Notes: generated by a model not told the origin, from the sequence alone. DNA of 64,000 nucleotides from Lacinutrix sp. (GCF_029238095.1 NZ_JAQWGS010000027.1:62001-126000), one strand, 5' to 3'; shown: positions 25,590-35,695, counted from the stretch's first letter. Translations and numbers: made by a program.

Positions 25590-27095
25590 CTACCTATTCC
25601 TCCAAAAGAAAGGTGTTAATAAAATTAGTACAGTAAACAACTCTAAACGTCCAATAAGCATTAAAAAAGAGGCCCACCACTTTCCAATTGGTGGTAAAGC
25701 TGCATAATTATTTACAGGACCAAAATCTCCTAATGCTGGACCTACGTTTCCTAAACTTGAAGCTGCTAATCCTATGGCAGACTCAAAGTCTATTTGCATC
25801 ATAGAAAAACCTAGCGAACCTATAATAAAGGACAACAAGTATAATATAAAGAATCCTAAAATATTAAAAACAATATCACCTGAAACCGAACGTTTATTAT
25901 ACCTAACAGGTAAAATAGCATTAGGATGTAATGTACGCTTGAACTCTAAAAATCCATTCTTAATGGTTATTAAGTGTCTTACAATTTTTATTCCACCCGA
26001 AGTACTACCAGCTGAACCACCAAGAAACATTAATCCGAAAAAGAAGATGGTTAAAAAAGGTGTCCAGAGTGTATAATCTGCAGTAACAAAACCAGTAGTA
26101 GTAATTATGGCTAGAACTTGAAATAAACTGTGTCTAAAAGCACTCTCACCAACTCCTAAAACTTGTGGATGTTCTATAGTAGAAAGACTAAGGTCTGCAT
26201 TAAAATATATAATTACTGCAGCCAAAATTGTAAAAATTGCTATAAATTTAAAATAGAGTTTAAACTCTTCGTCTTTATAAACTTTAGAGATTTTGCCTTT
26301 AAAAGCAAAGTAACTTAGCACAAAATTTGTTCCTGCTAAAAACATAAATACAATAATAATGTACTGTACCATTGGCATTGCATTCCAATAAGCAACACTA
26401 GCATTTTTTGTAGAAAATCCTCCTGTAGACAAAGTACTCATAGAGTGATTTATAGCATCAAAAAAATTCATTCCTGCTGCTTTAAGCAAAATAGTTTCTG
26501 CAGCTGTATAGCCAAAATAAATAAGCCATAACCGCTTTGCTGAATCTGTTATTCTAGGATGTAATTTATCTGCACTTGGGCCAGGAGCTTCAGCTGCAAA
26601 AAGCTGCATACCACCAATACCTAATAATGGTAGAATAGCCACCGCAAGAACAATAATACCCATTCCACCAATCCAATGTGTTAAACTTCTCCAAAATAAA
26701 ACACCTTCTGGGACTGCTTCAATATCATTTAATATAGATGCACCTGTAGTTGTAAATCCAGACATGGTTTCGAAAAAGGCATCTGTAAAACTAGGAATCG
26801 CCTCAGTAAAAACATAAGGAATAGTACCAGATAGTGCCATAACAATCCAACCAAAGGATACTACTATGTAACCTTCTCGTTTATTCATTTCCTTTTTATG
26901 GTTTCGAGTATAAACCATTGCAGAAACACCAATAAGTAAGGTAACTAAACCAGATAAAAATAGTTTTAATGTTACACCATCTTTATAAATTAAGCTTACT
27001 ATAGCAGATAATAGCATAAAACCACCATTAAACAGAAATAGTAAACCAAAGAAATGGAAAATAATTTTATAATTAAGTTTAAGGCTTTTGTACAT
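25590..27095 (-). CDS. trkH: Trk-type potassium uptake protein TrkH
   Basis: This 501-residue inner-membrane protein is the K+-translocating subunit of the Trk/Ktr system. It has repeated membrane-pore-membrane units; the filter-like segments include TTTGASILN, STGGFSTKNAS, TTTGFVTADY and SSLGNVGPALG. It lies six bases after trkA, its RCK regulatory partner, so the two form one operon read from the promoter at 28477-28484. Confidence 0.95.
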   Translation of the reverse strand: MYKSLKLNYKIIFHFFGLLFLFNGGFMLLSAIVSLIYKDGVTLKLFLSGLVTLLIGVSAMVYTRNHKKEMNKREGYIVVSFGWIVMALSGTIPYVFTEAIPSFTDAFFETMSGFTTTGASILNDIEAVPEGVLFWRSLTHWIGGMGIIVLAVAILPLLGIGGMQLFAAEAPGPSADKLHPRITDSAKRLWLIYFGYTAAETILLKAAGMNFFDAINHSMSTLSTGGFSTKNASVAYWNAMPMVQYIIIVFMFLAGTNFVLSYFAFKGKISKVYKDEEFKLYFKFIAIFTILAAVIIYFNADLSLSTIEHPQVLGVGESAFRHSLFQVLAIITTTGFVTADYTLWTPFLTIFFFGLMFLGGSAGSTSGGIKIVRHLITIKNGFLEFKRTLHPNAILPVRYNKRSVSGDIVFNILGFFILYLLSFIIGSLGFSMMQIDFESAIGLAASSLGNVGPALGDFGPVNNYAALPPIGKWWASFLMLIGRLELFTVLILLTPFFWRNR

Positions 27096-27101
27096 AGTAG
27101 A

Positions 27102-28451
27102 TTATAAAAACAATTTTTCTACCTCTTTTATAGATCTAGGTAAACAGCAAACTACTATATAATCGCCTTCTTGTATTTTAAAACTCCCTAAAGCAATTAA
27201 TCCTTCGCCATTTCTTATAACTCCTCCAATAATTGCAGAACGTGGAAACGAAACATCCTTTATTTGCTGATTACAAATTTTAGAATCGCTCTTGACTTTA
27301 AATTCTAACAACTCTGCATTCATGTTGTTAAGCTTAGTCATGGCAATAACCTCGCCTTTTCTTACGTACCTAAATATGTTATTGGCTGCTAATAGTTTTT
27401 TATTAACCAATGTGTCAATACCTATGGAATGAGATAGCTCAAAATAATCCATATTCTCAACCAAAGCAATCGTCTTTTTTACACCTTTAGATTTTGCTAC
27501 TAGACAAGACATAATATTAGTTTCAGAATTTCCAGTTACAGAAATAAAAGCATCCATATCACTAATATTTTCTTCTTCTAAAAGCTCTACATTTCTTCCG
27601 TCGCCATTAATAACTAGCACTTTTTCTAGAGTATCTGCCAAATCGAAAGCAACATCTCTATTATTTTCAATTAACTTAACATTAAATTGTTTTTCACTTA
27701 GATCTCTAGCTGTTTTATACCCTATTTTACTTCCACCAAGAATCATTACATCTTTAATGGCTGTGTTTGTTTTTCCTGTCATTTTACACAACTCGTCTCC
27801 TCCTCCTGCGCTTGTAATAAATACAACAGTATCGCCTTCTTTAAACTGCGTGTCGCCTCTAGGAATAATTGTATATTGTGTTCCAAAACGTTGAATTGCT
27901 ATAGGTACAAAGTGAATTTCAGAAAAATGCTGAGCGGCCTCTTTTACAGATTTTCCAACAAAAGAAGCGGTTCTTGCCAAATCTAAACTCACCATTGTAA
28001 GTGCTCCATCTTCAAACTCATAACTTTCATTAAAAGCAGATTGATTTAATAATAATTGAATTTCTGATGCAGCAAGAGCTTCAGGAGAAATAAGCTCGTC
28101 TATACCAAAGCGTGTAAAACCAACCTCATCCTTATGCGTAATAAATTCGGTATTAGATATTCTAGCAATTGTGCGTTTAGAACCTAATTGCTTAGCTAAA
28201 ACACAAACCGTAATGTTTGTGGTTTCTGAGGCTGTAACAGCAATTACAAGATCACTACCTTCTACTTTTGCTTCTTTTAACATAGCAATAGAGGTCGCAT
28301 CTCCTTTTAAAACTTTAATATCTAAATGGTTATCTGCGTAAGAAAGACTTGCTCTATCTGTGTCTATTAACGTAATTTCTTGCGATTCATAAGACAATAA
28401 TTTTGCTAAATGAAATCCTACTTCACCAGCTCCAGCAATAATTATTTTCAT
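27102..28451 (-). CDS. trkA: Trk potassium transporter peripheral subunit TrkA
   Basis: TrkA is the cytosolic NAD(H)/nucleotide-binding gating subunit of Trk. The 449-residue protein contains two tandem RCK units, each with a TrkA-N Rossmann domain (GAGEVGFHLAKLL at residues 6-18; ILGGSKIGYKTARDL near 235) and a TrkA-C domain. This two-unit form is typical of TrkA rather than KtrA. Its own promoter lies upstream and trkH follows. Confidence 0.95.
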   Translation of the reverse strand: MKIIIAGAGEVGFHLAKLLSYESQEITLIDTDRASLSYADNHLDIKVLKGDATSIAMLKEAKVEGSDLVIAVTASETTNITVCVLAKQLGSKRTIARISNTEFITHKDEVGFTRFGIDELISPEALAASEIQLLLNQSAFNESYEFEDGALTMVSLDLARTASFVGKSVKEAAQHFSEIHFVPIAIQRFGTQYTIIPRGDTQFKEGDTVVFITSAGGGDELCKMTGKTNTAIKDVMILGGSKIGYKTARDLSEKQFNVKLIENNRDVAFDLADTLEKVLVINGDGRNVELLEEENISDMDAFISVTGNSETNIMSCLVAKSKGVKKTIALVENMDYFELSHSIGIDTLVNKKLLAANNIFRYVRKGEVIAMTKLNNMNAELLEFKVKSDSKICNQQIKDVSFPRSAIIGGVIRNGEGLIALGSFKIQEGDYIVVCCLPRSIKEVEKLFL

Positions 28452-28476
28452 TCTTTGATTTATATAAAACGAATGA

Positions 28477-28484
28477 CAAAGATA
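28477..28484 (-). promoter_or_regulatory. -7 promoter element TATCTTTG for trkA-trkH
   Basis: An exact TAnnTTTG match on the minus strand, 25 bases before the trkA ATG. It is divergent from the menG promoter. Confidence 0.6.
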
Positions 28485-28528
28485 ATTAATTAATTGTTTT
28501 CTTGTTTCTTAAAGGCTAAGCAATGTAT

Positions 28529-28536
28529 TATATTTG
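28529..28536 (+). promoter_or_regulatory. -7 promoter element TATATTTG for menG
   Basis: An exact TAnnTTTG match. It lies inside the first codons of a longer reading of menG from 28523, so it argues for the TTG at 28550 as the true start. Confidence 0.6.
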
Positions 28537-28549
28537 CAAAAAAATAGTT

Positions 28550-29278
28550 TTGGAAAAAGTAAACCCTTATAAAGATAGTAAACTTGGCAAAAAAGAACAG
28601 GTTACTAAAATGTTCGACACGATTTCTGGAGAGTACGATGGTTTAAATCGTGTTATCTCTTTTGGAATAGACATTAAATGGAGAAAAAAGGTGGTGGAAA
28701 TAGTTAAAGCTACCAATCCAGATAGTATTCTAGATATAGCTACAGGAACAGGAGATTTAGCTATTAACCTTGCGGAAACTAAGGCTAGTAAAATTATTGG
28801 TTTAGATATTAGTAGCGGAATGCTTGATATTGGAAAAACTAAAATTACAGCAAAAAAACTAGACGATAGAATTGAAATGATTATTGGAGATAGCGAAAAT
28901 ATGCCTTTTGAGGATAATTCGTTTGATGCTATAACTGTAGCCTTTGGAGTTAGAAATTTTGAAACTCTTGAGAATGGTTTAAAAGATATTTTACGTGTAC
29001 TAAAACCTGGTGGTACCTTTGTAATTCTTGAAACTTCTGTACCTACAAAATTCCCATTTAAACAAGGCTACACATTTCACTCTAAAATTATACTACCAAC
29101 CATAGGAAAATTATTCTCTAAAGACAAAACAGCTTACAAGTATTTAAGCGAAAGCGCTTCAGTTTTTCCTTACGGTGAAAATTTAAACAATATTTTGCGT
29201 AATATTGGGTTTATTAATGTTATAGATTTACCACAAACTTTTGGAGTGGCAACAATTTACAAAGCATCAAAAAAATAA
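28550..29278 (+). CDS. menG: Demethylmenaquinone methyltransferase (UbiE/MenG)
   Basis: This SAM methyltransferase makes the last step of menaquinone synthesis; the bifunctional ubiquinone role is unlikely because Bacteroidota use menaquinone. From TTG at 28550 the protein has 242 residues and begins [51 protein letters not shown] and [13 protein letters not shown] are family signatures. The longer reading from ATG 28523 would start before the -7 box. Its stop is followed after one base by porT. Confidence 0.95.
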   Translation: MEKVNPYKDSKLGKKEQVTKMFDTISGEYDGLNRVISFGIDIKWRKKVVEIVKATNPDSILDIATGTGDLAINLAETKASKIIGLDISSGMLDIGKTKITAKKLDDRIEMIIGDSENMPFEDNSFDAITVAFGVRNFETLENGLKDILRVLKPGGTFVILETSVPTKFPFKQGYTFHSKIILPTIGKLFSKDKTAYKYLSESASVFPYGENLNNILRNIGFINVIDLPQTFGVATIYKASKK

Positions 29279-29279
29279 C

Positions 29280-30002
29280 ATGAAGAAACTAATTGCACTA
29301 ATACTATTTATTACAGCCACTTCTGTTTGTTCTGCGCAGTTATTTACTAGAGAAAAAGTTCAGAACAACCAAAGTATGGATAAACAATCTCTTAGTTGGG
29401 GATATTACTTTGGCGCCAATAATCTAGATTTTAAAATAGATTATAATGATAATATAGGAGATGTAGAAACCGTAAGATCTATAGGTTTTAATGTGGGTTT
29501 AGTTGCAGATGTTCGTGTAAACGACTATATAAACTTTAGGTTAGAACCAGGTTTAGTAATTGCCTCAAGAAATTTACAATATCCAGAAAATTATTTTGAA
29601 GGTATTCCTGAAGAAGACTTAAGTCCTTCAGATTTTTTACGAGAAATTAAATCGACTTATGTATACATTCCATTATTAATGAGGCTTTCTACAAAGCGTG
29701 TTAATAATTTTAAACCTTACATTACTTTTGGTGTCGCGACCTCGTTAAACTTATCTAGCAACGAAAAAAATCCTGAAGACAACACTGGAGGACGATTTAG
29801 AACTGCCAGAAGCGTTCAGTTTTTCGAAGTTGGTTTTGGTATAGATTTCTATTTATATTGGTTTAAATTCACACCCTCAATTCGTGGTGTTTTTGCTCTA
29901 AACGATGAGTTAGTAAGAGATGTAGATCCTAATAGTCCTTGGACAGGTAATATTAATTCTATGCAAACACGTGGTGTTTTTATTAATTTCACGTTTAGAT
30001 AG
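29280..30002 (+). CDS. porT: PorT-family outer membrane protein of type IX secretion
   Basis: From the ATG at 29280 the protein has 240 residues with a signal peptide (MKKLIALILFITATSVCSAQ) and an eight-strand-like beta-barrel pattern ending in aromatic FINFTFR, as outer membrane barrels do. PorT (SprT in Flavobacterium) is needed for type IX secretion in Porphyromonas and gliding bacteria. Position next to ubiE/menG fits what I remember of flavobacterial genomes. Other T9SS genes are not in the window. It is probably cotranscribed with menG. Confidence 0.85.
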   Translation: MKKLIALILFITATSVCSAQLFTREKVQNNQSMDKQSLSWGYYFGANNLDFKIDYNDNIGDVETVRSIGFNVGLVADVRVNDYINFRLEPGLVIASRNLQYPENYFEGIPEEDLSPSDFLREIKSTYVYIPLLMRLSTKRVNNFKPYITFGVATSLNLSSNEKNPEDNTGGRFRTARSVQFFEVGFGIDFYLYWFKFTPSIRGVFALNDELVRDVDPNSPWTGNINSMQTRGVFINFTFR

Positions 30003-30096
30003 ATTTTATATTGTAGTATGTACAGTTGTAGTTTTTAAATAATGTGCTCAAGTGGCTAAATTTAAATACTTTTTAACAATAAGCACTTATAACTTT

Positions 30097-30813
30097 TTAC
30101 CTTTTTAACTCACTTAAAAATATAGCAGTAGCAGTAGCAACATTTAAACTTTCTGTTGCCTGTAAATCTCCAAATCTTGGAATGGCAACACGTTGTGTTA
30201 CTTGTTTTTCTATAGCTTCAGAGATACCATTAGCTTCATTTCCCATTATTAGCACACCTGTTTTTGGCAATTTACTTTTGTAAACATTTTCACCATCCAT
30301 AAAAGCACCTAAAATTGGAATTTCAGCTTCCGATAAAAAAAGATGTAAATCTAAATAGTTAATATTTACTCTAGTAATCGAGCCCATTGTAGCTTGTATT
30401 ACCTTAGGATTATAGCAATCTACCGTTTCTTTACTACACACTAATTCTTTAATACCAAACCAATCGCACAATCTTATAATAGTGCCTAAATTTCCAGGAT
30501 CTCGCACACTGTCTAGAGCAACAACTAATCCTTTACAATCTATGGCTTTGGGTGTTGGTATTTTAAAAATCGCTAACGCTTTATTTGGTGTGGTTAAAAA
30601 ACTAACTTTATTTAACTCGACATCTGTAATTAGTGTTTGATTATTGGTATAACTTTTGAAAGACACTGTCGTAAACAAATGATGTAATTCTAAAGAAGAT
30701 TCTAAAAGTTCGTTAATGACTTTTAAACCTTCAGCAACAAAAAAACCGTCAGCAATTCTATATTTTTTTTGCTTGAGACGCGTTATTAATTTTATTTGGC
30801 TTTTTGATAGCAT
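30097..30813 (-). CDS. TrmH/SpoU-family RNA 2'-O-methyltransferase
   Basis: The 238-residue protein has an N-terminal substrate-binding domain (about 1-90) and a C-terminal SPOUT knot: VALDSVRDPGNLGTIIRLCDWFG (motif 1 Asn-x-Gly), MGNEANGIS (motif 2) and SLNVATATAIFL (motif 3). Whether the target is 23S rRNA or tRNA cannot be told. It is divergent from tamL. Confidence 0.92.
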   Translation of the reverse strand: MLSKSQIKLITRLKQKKYRIADGFFVAEGLKVINELLESSLELHHLFTTVSFKSYTNNQTLITDVELNKVSFLTTPNKALAIFKIPTPKAIDCKGLVVALDSVRDPGNLGTIIRLCDWFGIKELVCSKETVDCYNPKVIQATMGSITRVNINYLDLHLFLSEAEIPILGAFMDGENVYKSKLPKTGVLIMGNEANGISEAIEKQVTQRVAIPRFGDLQATESLNVATATAIFLSELKR

Positions 30814-30831
30814 TTAAAAAATGTATTTTTG
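30803..30831 (+). promoter_or_regulatory. -33/-7 promoter for tamL
   Basis: TTTG (30803-30806), 17 bases, then TATTTTTG (30824-30831). The -33 box overlaps the first codons of the divergent methyltransferase gene. Confidence 0.6.
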
Positions 30832-30845
30832 AACTTCTGGAGATT

Positions 30846-30873
30846 CAAAATTAGAGTTTAAAGTCAATACAAA
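30846..30873 (-). promoter_or_regulatory. -33/-7 promoter for the TrmH-family gene
   Basis: On the minus strand TTTG (30870-30873), 16 bases, then TAATTTTG (30846-30853), 33 bases before the ATG. Confidence 0.55.
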
Positions 30874-30893
30874 TCCTTTTAAAGATTGTTTAA

Positions 30894-33425
30894 TTGAAAA
30901 TACAAGATTCAAAAATACTATTTATTATTTTAATTTTTGGTTTTCTAACCTCGTGTAACTCTATTAAACGTGTGCCAAAAAACGCACATCTGCTAACAAA
31001 AACCACAATAAAGGTTAACGACAAAAACGAGGAGAGCGAAGCTGTAACAAACCTTATCCACCAGAAACCAAATAGTAGTATTCCCTATATTAACTTTAAA
31101 ACAAGACTTTATCTATACAATTGGGCACGACCAAATTTAGACTCTATTTTAAAAGCTAGAGTTAAAAACAACCCAAAACGCACAGCAAGACAAACTCGAT
31201 TTTTGTCTAAAAAACAATTTAATCAAGGACAAAGAATGAAGCTTGGTTTTAATAAATGGCTTAAAGAAACTGGTGAAGCTCCTGTAATTGTTAACGATTC
31301 GCTATCAAAAAAAACAGCCAAAAGACTTGAAGACTATTATTGGAATAATGGATGGTTAGACGTTAAAACAGATTTCGAAACCATAAGAAACGACAACCAA
31401 AGAGCAAGTGTAACTTATAAAGTAATTACAGGTGAACCTTACATTATAGACTCGCTCTCAACAAATATTGAAACTCCAGTTATAGACTCTTTGTACCAAA
31501 ATAGTTTAAGTGAATCTTTAATTAAACCTAATAAACAATATAAAACTAACGATGGCTTAGCAGAAAGAGACCGTATTACAGACATGTTAAGAAACTCTGG
31601 AGTTTATCATTTTTCTCAGGATAATATTTTGTTTAAAATGGATAGTATTGGAAAAACAAAAAAAATAAATATAGAGCTTTACATAAGCGAAAAACCTATT
31701 AGAAAAGAAGATACTACACTATACGAACCTTTTAAAATATACAAAGTAAAAGATGTAAATATTTACACTAATAATGCTTTCGAGGATAAAGACATTCCTA
31801 TAAAAGATACTACGTTTTACAACGGTTATAACATATATAGTAAAGAAAAACTACGTTTTAACTCTAAAATGCTTACTGATGCTGTTTTTATAAAACCAAA
31901 AACACTATTTAGAGACAAAAACAAATCACTAACATCTAGAAGAATTAGTAATTTAAAAACGTTTAAGTATCCAAAAATAGAATATGTAGAAAATACAGCA
32001 GATACCACTTTAACTGCTAATATTTATTTAACACCTTTAAAACGCTTTTCGCTGGGCTTTAGCGCAGAAGCATCACAAAGTAATATACAAACCATTGGTT
32101 TTTCTTTAAACCCAAGTCTATTAATGCGTAATGTTTTTAAAGGTGCTGAAACTCTTGAGCTTTCTGGAATAGCATCTATTGGTGCCTCTAAAGATGGCTC
32201 AAATGAACGTGACCAGTTTTTTGATATTAATGAAATAGGTGCTAATTTAAGATTAACAATTCCTAGGTTGTTTTCGCCTTTTAATACCGAGAAAATAATA
32301 CCAAGTTCTATGTTTCCGTCTACTAGAATTAGTTTAGCCACAACAAGCCAAACTAATGTAGGCTTAGATAAGCAAACAGCAACAGGAACATTTAATTACA
32401 GATGGTTCCCAAATAATAAAGTATCTAATAGACTAGATGTATTTAACGTACAATTTGTAAAAAACCTAAACACAGGAAACTACTTTAATGTATATGAAAA
32501 TTCTTTCAACTCACTTAATACCATTGCTATAAATTCTGGTTACATTAATAGTGGCGAAACTTTAGCATTACCAAATCAAGCAAATTTATTTATTGCAGAC
32601 GCTACAAGTGGAAATGTATCAGGCATTACAACAACAGACTTACAAACTGTAAAAGCAATTAACGAAAGAAAAGAAAGACTTACAGAAGAAAACCTTATCC
32701 TAGCAACAAATTTTAGTTATACCAAAGACAGACGTGATAACTTATTCGATAACGACTTCTCTATCTTTAGACTAAGATTAGAACTAGCAGGAAATGTTCT
32801 AGCAGCAACATCAAATATGTTAGGCTTACAAAAAAATAACAACGATAAATACGAATTGTTTAATGTTGCTTTTTCACAATATGTAAAAACAGAGTTAGAT
32901 TATGTTAAATATTGGGATTTAGGTGCTAAAAATGTTATTGCAATCCGTTCTTTCTTCGGTATTGCTATTCCTTATGGGAACTCTACAAACATTCCTTTTG
33001 CAAAAAGTTTTTTTGGGGGTGGTGCTAACGATAATCGTGCATGGTCTGCTTATAATCTTGGGCCTGGAAGCACACAATCTGTAAACGAATTTAACGAAGC
33101 TAATATGAAAATTGCCTTAAGTGCCGAAAACCGTTTTAACCTTTTTGGCGCACTTAATGGAGCCTTATTTGTAGATGCAGGAAACATTTGGAATGTACTT
33201 GATGATGTAGATGATGATGCCTCCACTTTTAATGCAATATCATCTATAAAAGATATTGCTGTAGGCTCTGGTTTTGGTTTAAGATACGATTTTAATTTCT
33301 TCATCCTTAGAGGAGATATTGGCTTTAAAACATACGATCCTGCTTACAACGAAGGCAACCGTTGGTTTAAGGACTATAACTTTGCTAATGCTGTGTATAA
33401 TATAGGGATTAACTATCCTTTTTAA
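30894..33425 (+). CDS. tamL: TamL: lipoprotein BamA/TamA-family outer membrane assembly factor
   Basis: The 843-residue protein begins at TTG 30894 (an in-frame stop lies just before) with a lipoprotein signal peptide (IFGFLTSCNSI, lipid Cys about 21). POTRA-like domains follow (about 35-370), then a 16-strand Omp85-type barrel (about 380-843), ending in NIGINYPF with a terminal Phe. The LRYDFNFFILRGDIGFKTYDPAY region is near the end. Bacteroidota carry this lipid-anchored TamA relative, TamL, usually beside tamB. No tamB is adjacent here. It should help insert proteins or lipids into the outer membrane. PorT next door is another outer membrane protein. Confidence 0.88.
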   Translation: MKIQDSKILFIILIFGFLTSCNSIKRVPKNAHLLTKTTIKVNDKNEESEAVTNLIHQKPNSSIPYINFKTRLYLYNWARPNLDSILKARVKNNPKRTARQTRFLSKKQFNQGQRMKLGFNKWLKETGEAPVIVNDSLSKKTAKRLEDYYWNNGWLDVKTDFETIRNDNQRASVTYKVITGEPYIIDSLSTNIETPVIDSLYQNSLSESLIKPNKQYKTNDGLAERDRITDMLRNSGVYHFSQDNILFKMDSIGKTKKINIELYISEKPIRKEDTTLYEPFKIYKVKDVNIYTNNAFEDKDIPIKDTTFYNGYNIYSKEKLRFNSKMLTDAVFIKPKTLFRDKNKSLTSRRISNLKTFKYPKIEYVENTADTTLTANIYLTPLKRFSLGFSAEASQSNIQTIGFSLNPSLLMRNVFKGAETLELSGIASIGASKDGSNERDQFFDINEIGANLRLTIPRLFSPFNTEKIIPSSMFPSTRISLATTSQTNVGLDKQTATGTFNYRWFPNNKVSNRLDVFNVQFVKNLNTGNYFNVYENSFNSLNTIAINSGYINSGETLALPNQANLFIADATSGNVSGITTTDLQTVKAINERKERLTEENLILATNFSYTKDRRDNLFDNDFSIFRLRLELAGNVLAATSNMLGLQKNNNDKYELFNVAFSQYVKTELDYVKYWDLGAKNVIAIRSFFGIAIPYGNSTNIPFAKSFFGGGANDNRAWSAYNLGPGSTQSVNEFNEANMKIALSAENRFNLFGALNGALFVDAGNIWNVLDDVDDDASTFNAISSIKDIAVGSGFGLRYDFNFFILRGDIGFKTYDPAYNEGNRWFKDYNFANAVYNIGINYPF

Positions 33426-33503
33426 ACTCTATTTGTCTTACCAACACTATATCGTTTTCGCAGTTTTATCATCAATTTTAGAGATAAATATTTAGAAATT
33501 GCT

Positions 33504-33511
33504 TACTTTTG
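33504..33511 (+). promoter_or_regulatory. -7 promoter element TACTTTTG for fbaA
   Basis: An exact TAnnTTTG match lies 30 bases before the fbaA ATG. Confidence 0.6.
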
Positions 33512-33541
33512 AGTCTCAATTTTCAACCAAAACAATAGACC

Positions 33542-34609
33542 ATGTCTCATAATATAAAACCAGGAGTTGCAACAGGAAAAGAAGTACAAGCTATTTTTAA
33601 ATTAGCAAAAGAAAAAGGCTTTGCCTTACCAGCAGTTAATGTTGTAGGCTCTAACACAATTAATGGTGTTTTAGAAACAGCTAAAGCTTTAAATGCTCCT
33701 GTAATCATTCAGTTTTCTAATGGTGGTGGTGTGTTTAATGCAGGAAAAGGTTTAAGTAATGAAAACCAAAAAGCTGCAATTGCAGGTTCAATAGCAGGCG
33801 CAAAACATGTACATTTAATGGCAGAAGCTTACGGTGTACCTGTAATATTACATACAGACCACTGTGCAAAAAAATTATTGCCTTGGATTGATGGTTTATT
33901 AGATGCTAGTGAACAACATTTTGCAGAAACTGGCAAATCGCTTTACAGCTCTCATATGATTGATTTAAGCGAAGAACCTCTTGAAGAAAATATAGAAATT
34001 TGCAAAACTTACCTTAAGCGTATGAGCAAAATGGGTATGACTTTAGAAATCGAATTAGGAATTACTGGTGGCGAAGAAGATGGTGTAGATAATAGCGATG
34101 TAGACGAGTCTAAATTATATACACAACCAGAAGAAGTAGCTTATGCATACGAAGAATTAAGTAAAATAAGCGACCAATTCACCATTGCAGCAGCTTTTGG
34201 AAACGTTCATGGTGTTTACAAACCAGGAAATGTGAAATTGACTCCAAAAATTTTAAAAAACTCTCAAGAATATATTTCTAAGAAATTTGGTGTAGCGCAC
34301 AACCATATCGATTTTGTTTTTCATGGTGGATCTGGATCTACAGAAGCAGAAATTCAAGAAGCCATTGGTTATGGTGTCATTAAAATGAATATAGACACAG
34401 ATATGCAATATGCATTTATGACAGGTATTCGTGATTATATGGATGAAAAAGCAGACTATTTAAAAACTCAAATTGGTTCTCCAGATGGTCCAGAATCTCC
34501 AAATAAAAAACACTACGACCCACGTGTTTGGTTAAGAAAAGGAGAAATTACTTTTGTTGAAAGACTTAAAAAAGCATTCAAAGATTTAAATAATGTAAAC
34601 ACATTATAA
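33542..34609 (+). CDS. fbaA: Fructose-bisphosphate aldolase, class II
   Basis: This Zn-dependent enzyme splits fructose-1,6-bisphosphate in glycolysis and forms it in gluconeogenesis. The 355-residue protein has ILHTDHCAKKLLPW with the catalytic Asp and Zn-binding His, LEIELGITGGEEDGVDN, GNVHGVYKPGN and FVFHGGSGS with further metal and phosphate ligands. Length is right for the E. coli FbaA type. It is monocistronic between its own -7 box and a strong terminator. Confidence 0.97.
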   Translation: MSHNIKPGVATGKEVQAIFKLAKEKGFALPAVNVVGSNTINGVLETAKALNAPVIIQFSNGGGVFNAGKGLSNENQKAAIAGSIAGAKHVHLMAEAYGVPVILHTDHCAKKLLPWIDGLLDASEQHFAETGKSLYSSHMIDLSEEPLEENIEICKTYLKRMSKMGMTLEIELGITGGEEDGVDNSDVDESKLYTQPEEVAYAYEELSKISDQFTIAAAFGNVHGVYKPGNVKLTPKILKNSQEYISKKFGVAHNHIDFVFHGGSGSTEAEIQEAIGYGVIKMNIDTDMQYAFMTGIRDYMDEKADYLKTQIGSPDGPESPNKKHYDPRVWLRKGEITFVERLKKAFKDLNNVNTL

Positions 34610-34630
34610 GTAAATTATAACCTTGATTAT

Positions 34631-34670
34631 AAATCCCATTTTAAAGTTTTAAAATGGGATTTTTATTTTT
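34631..34670 (+). terminator. Rho-independent terminator after fbaA
   Basis: A 12-bp perfect stem (AAATCCCATTTT with AAAATGGGATTT) and T-rich tail. Confidence 0.92.
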
Positions 34671-34705
34671 CAAAAAAAACAATTCTAGATATAGCGAAAA
34701 CAAAT

Positions 34706-34737
34706 TTTGAGTTGTAACAATAAAATGAGTAATTTTG
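34706..34737 (+). promoter_or_regulatory. Complete -33/-7 promoter for accD
   Basis: TTTG (34706-34709), 20 bases, TAATTTTG (34730-34737). A leader of about 70 bases follows before the accD ATG. Confidence 0.7.
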
Positions 34738-34816
34738 TGTGCTTGTAAAAGCAAATTAACAAATAGATTTTTTAGAGTACTTCTAAAATTGTAAACCTAA
34801 AATCGTTAATCGAAAT

Positions 34817-35674
34817 ATGGCTTGGTTTAAAAGAAAAGAAAAAGGAATAACAACATCTACCGAAGAGAAAAAAGACATTCCAAAAGGATTGTGGTACAAA
34901 TCTCCTACAGGAAAAGTTGTAGATTCTGAAGAATTAGCAAAAAATTTCTACGTGAGTCCAGAAGATGGTTACCATGTAAGAATAGGAAGTAAAGAATACT
35001 TCGAAATATTATTTGATGACAATAAATTTAAAGAATTAGACAAAGACTTATCGTCTAGAGATCCGCTTAAATTTGAAGACACTAAAAAATATCCAGACCG
35101 ATTAAAAGCAGCTCAAGAAAAAACCAAATTAACAGACGCAGTACGTTGTGCTGTTGGCAAATCTAAAGGCAAAGACTTAGTAGTTGCAGCAATGGATTTT
35201 AGTTTTATTGGAGGTTCAATGGGTTCTGTTGTAGGCGAAAAAATTGCGCGTGCAGCAGACTATGCACTTAAAAACAAATTACCATTCATGATTATCTCTA
35301 AATCTGGAGGTGCCAGAATGATGGAAGCAGCATTATCATTAATGCAGCTAGCAAAAACATCGGCAAAATTAGCACAACTAGCAGATGCTGGCTTACCTTA
35401 TATTTCGTTGTGTACAGACCCAACAACAGGTGGAACAACTGCATCATTTGCTATGTTAGGCGATATTAATATTGCAGAACCAGGAGCATTAATTGGGTTT
35501 GCAGGACCAAGAGTTGTAAAAGACACTACTGGTCAAGATTTACCAGATGGATTTCAAACTTCAGAGTTTTTATTAGAACATGGCTTTCTAGATTTTATTA
35601 CCTTAAGAAAAGATTTAAAGAAAAAAGTAAATCTCTACATAGATTTAATAACAAATCAACCTTTAAGAGCCTAA
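34817..35674 (+). CDS. accD: Acetyl-CoA carboxylase carboxyltransferase subunit beta, zinc ribbon degenerate
   Basis: AccD with AccA transfers CO2 from carboxybiotin to acetyl-CoA, giving malonyl-CoA. The 285-residue protein has the crotonase-like core: [43 protein letters not shown] and [12 protein letters not shown]. The usual N-terminal C4 zinc ribbon is present in outline ([11 protein letters not shown] ... [12 protein letters not shown]), but the four Cys are replaced (SPTG for CPSC, SPEDG for CPKCG). Zinc should not bind. I recall the same in other Flavobacteriaceae, so this is probably a lineage trait and not damage. Confidence 0.95.
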   Translation: MAWFKRKEKGITTSTEEKKDIPKGLWYKSPTGKVVDSEELAKNFYVSPEDGYHVRIGSKEYFEILFDDNKFKELDKDLSSRDPLKFEDTKKYPDRLKAAQEKTKLTDAVRCAVGKSKGKDLVVAAMDFSFIGGSMGSVVGEKIARAADYALKNKLPFMIISKSGGARMMEAALSLMQLAKTSAKLAQLADAGLPYISLCTDPTTGGTTASFAMLGDINIAEPGALIGFAGPRVVKDTTGQDLPDGFQTSEFLLEHGFLDFITLRKDLKKKVNLYIDLITNQPLRA

Positions 35675-35695
35675 ATTCAATTTACACCTAAAAAC

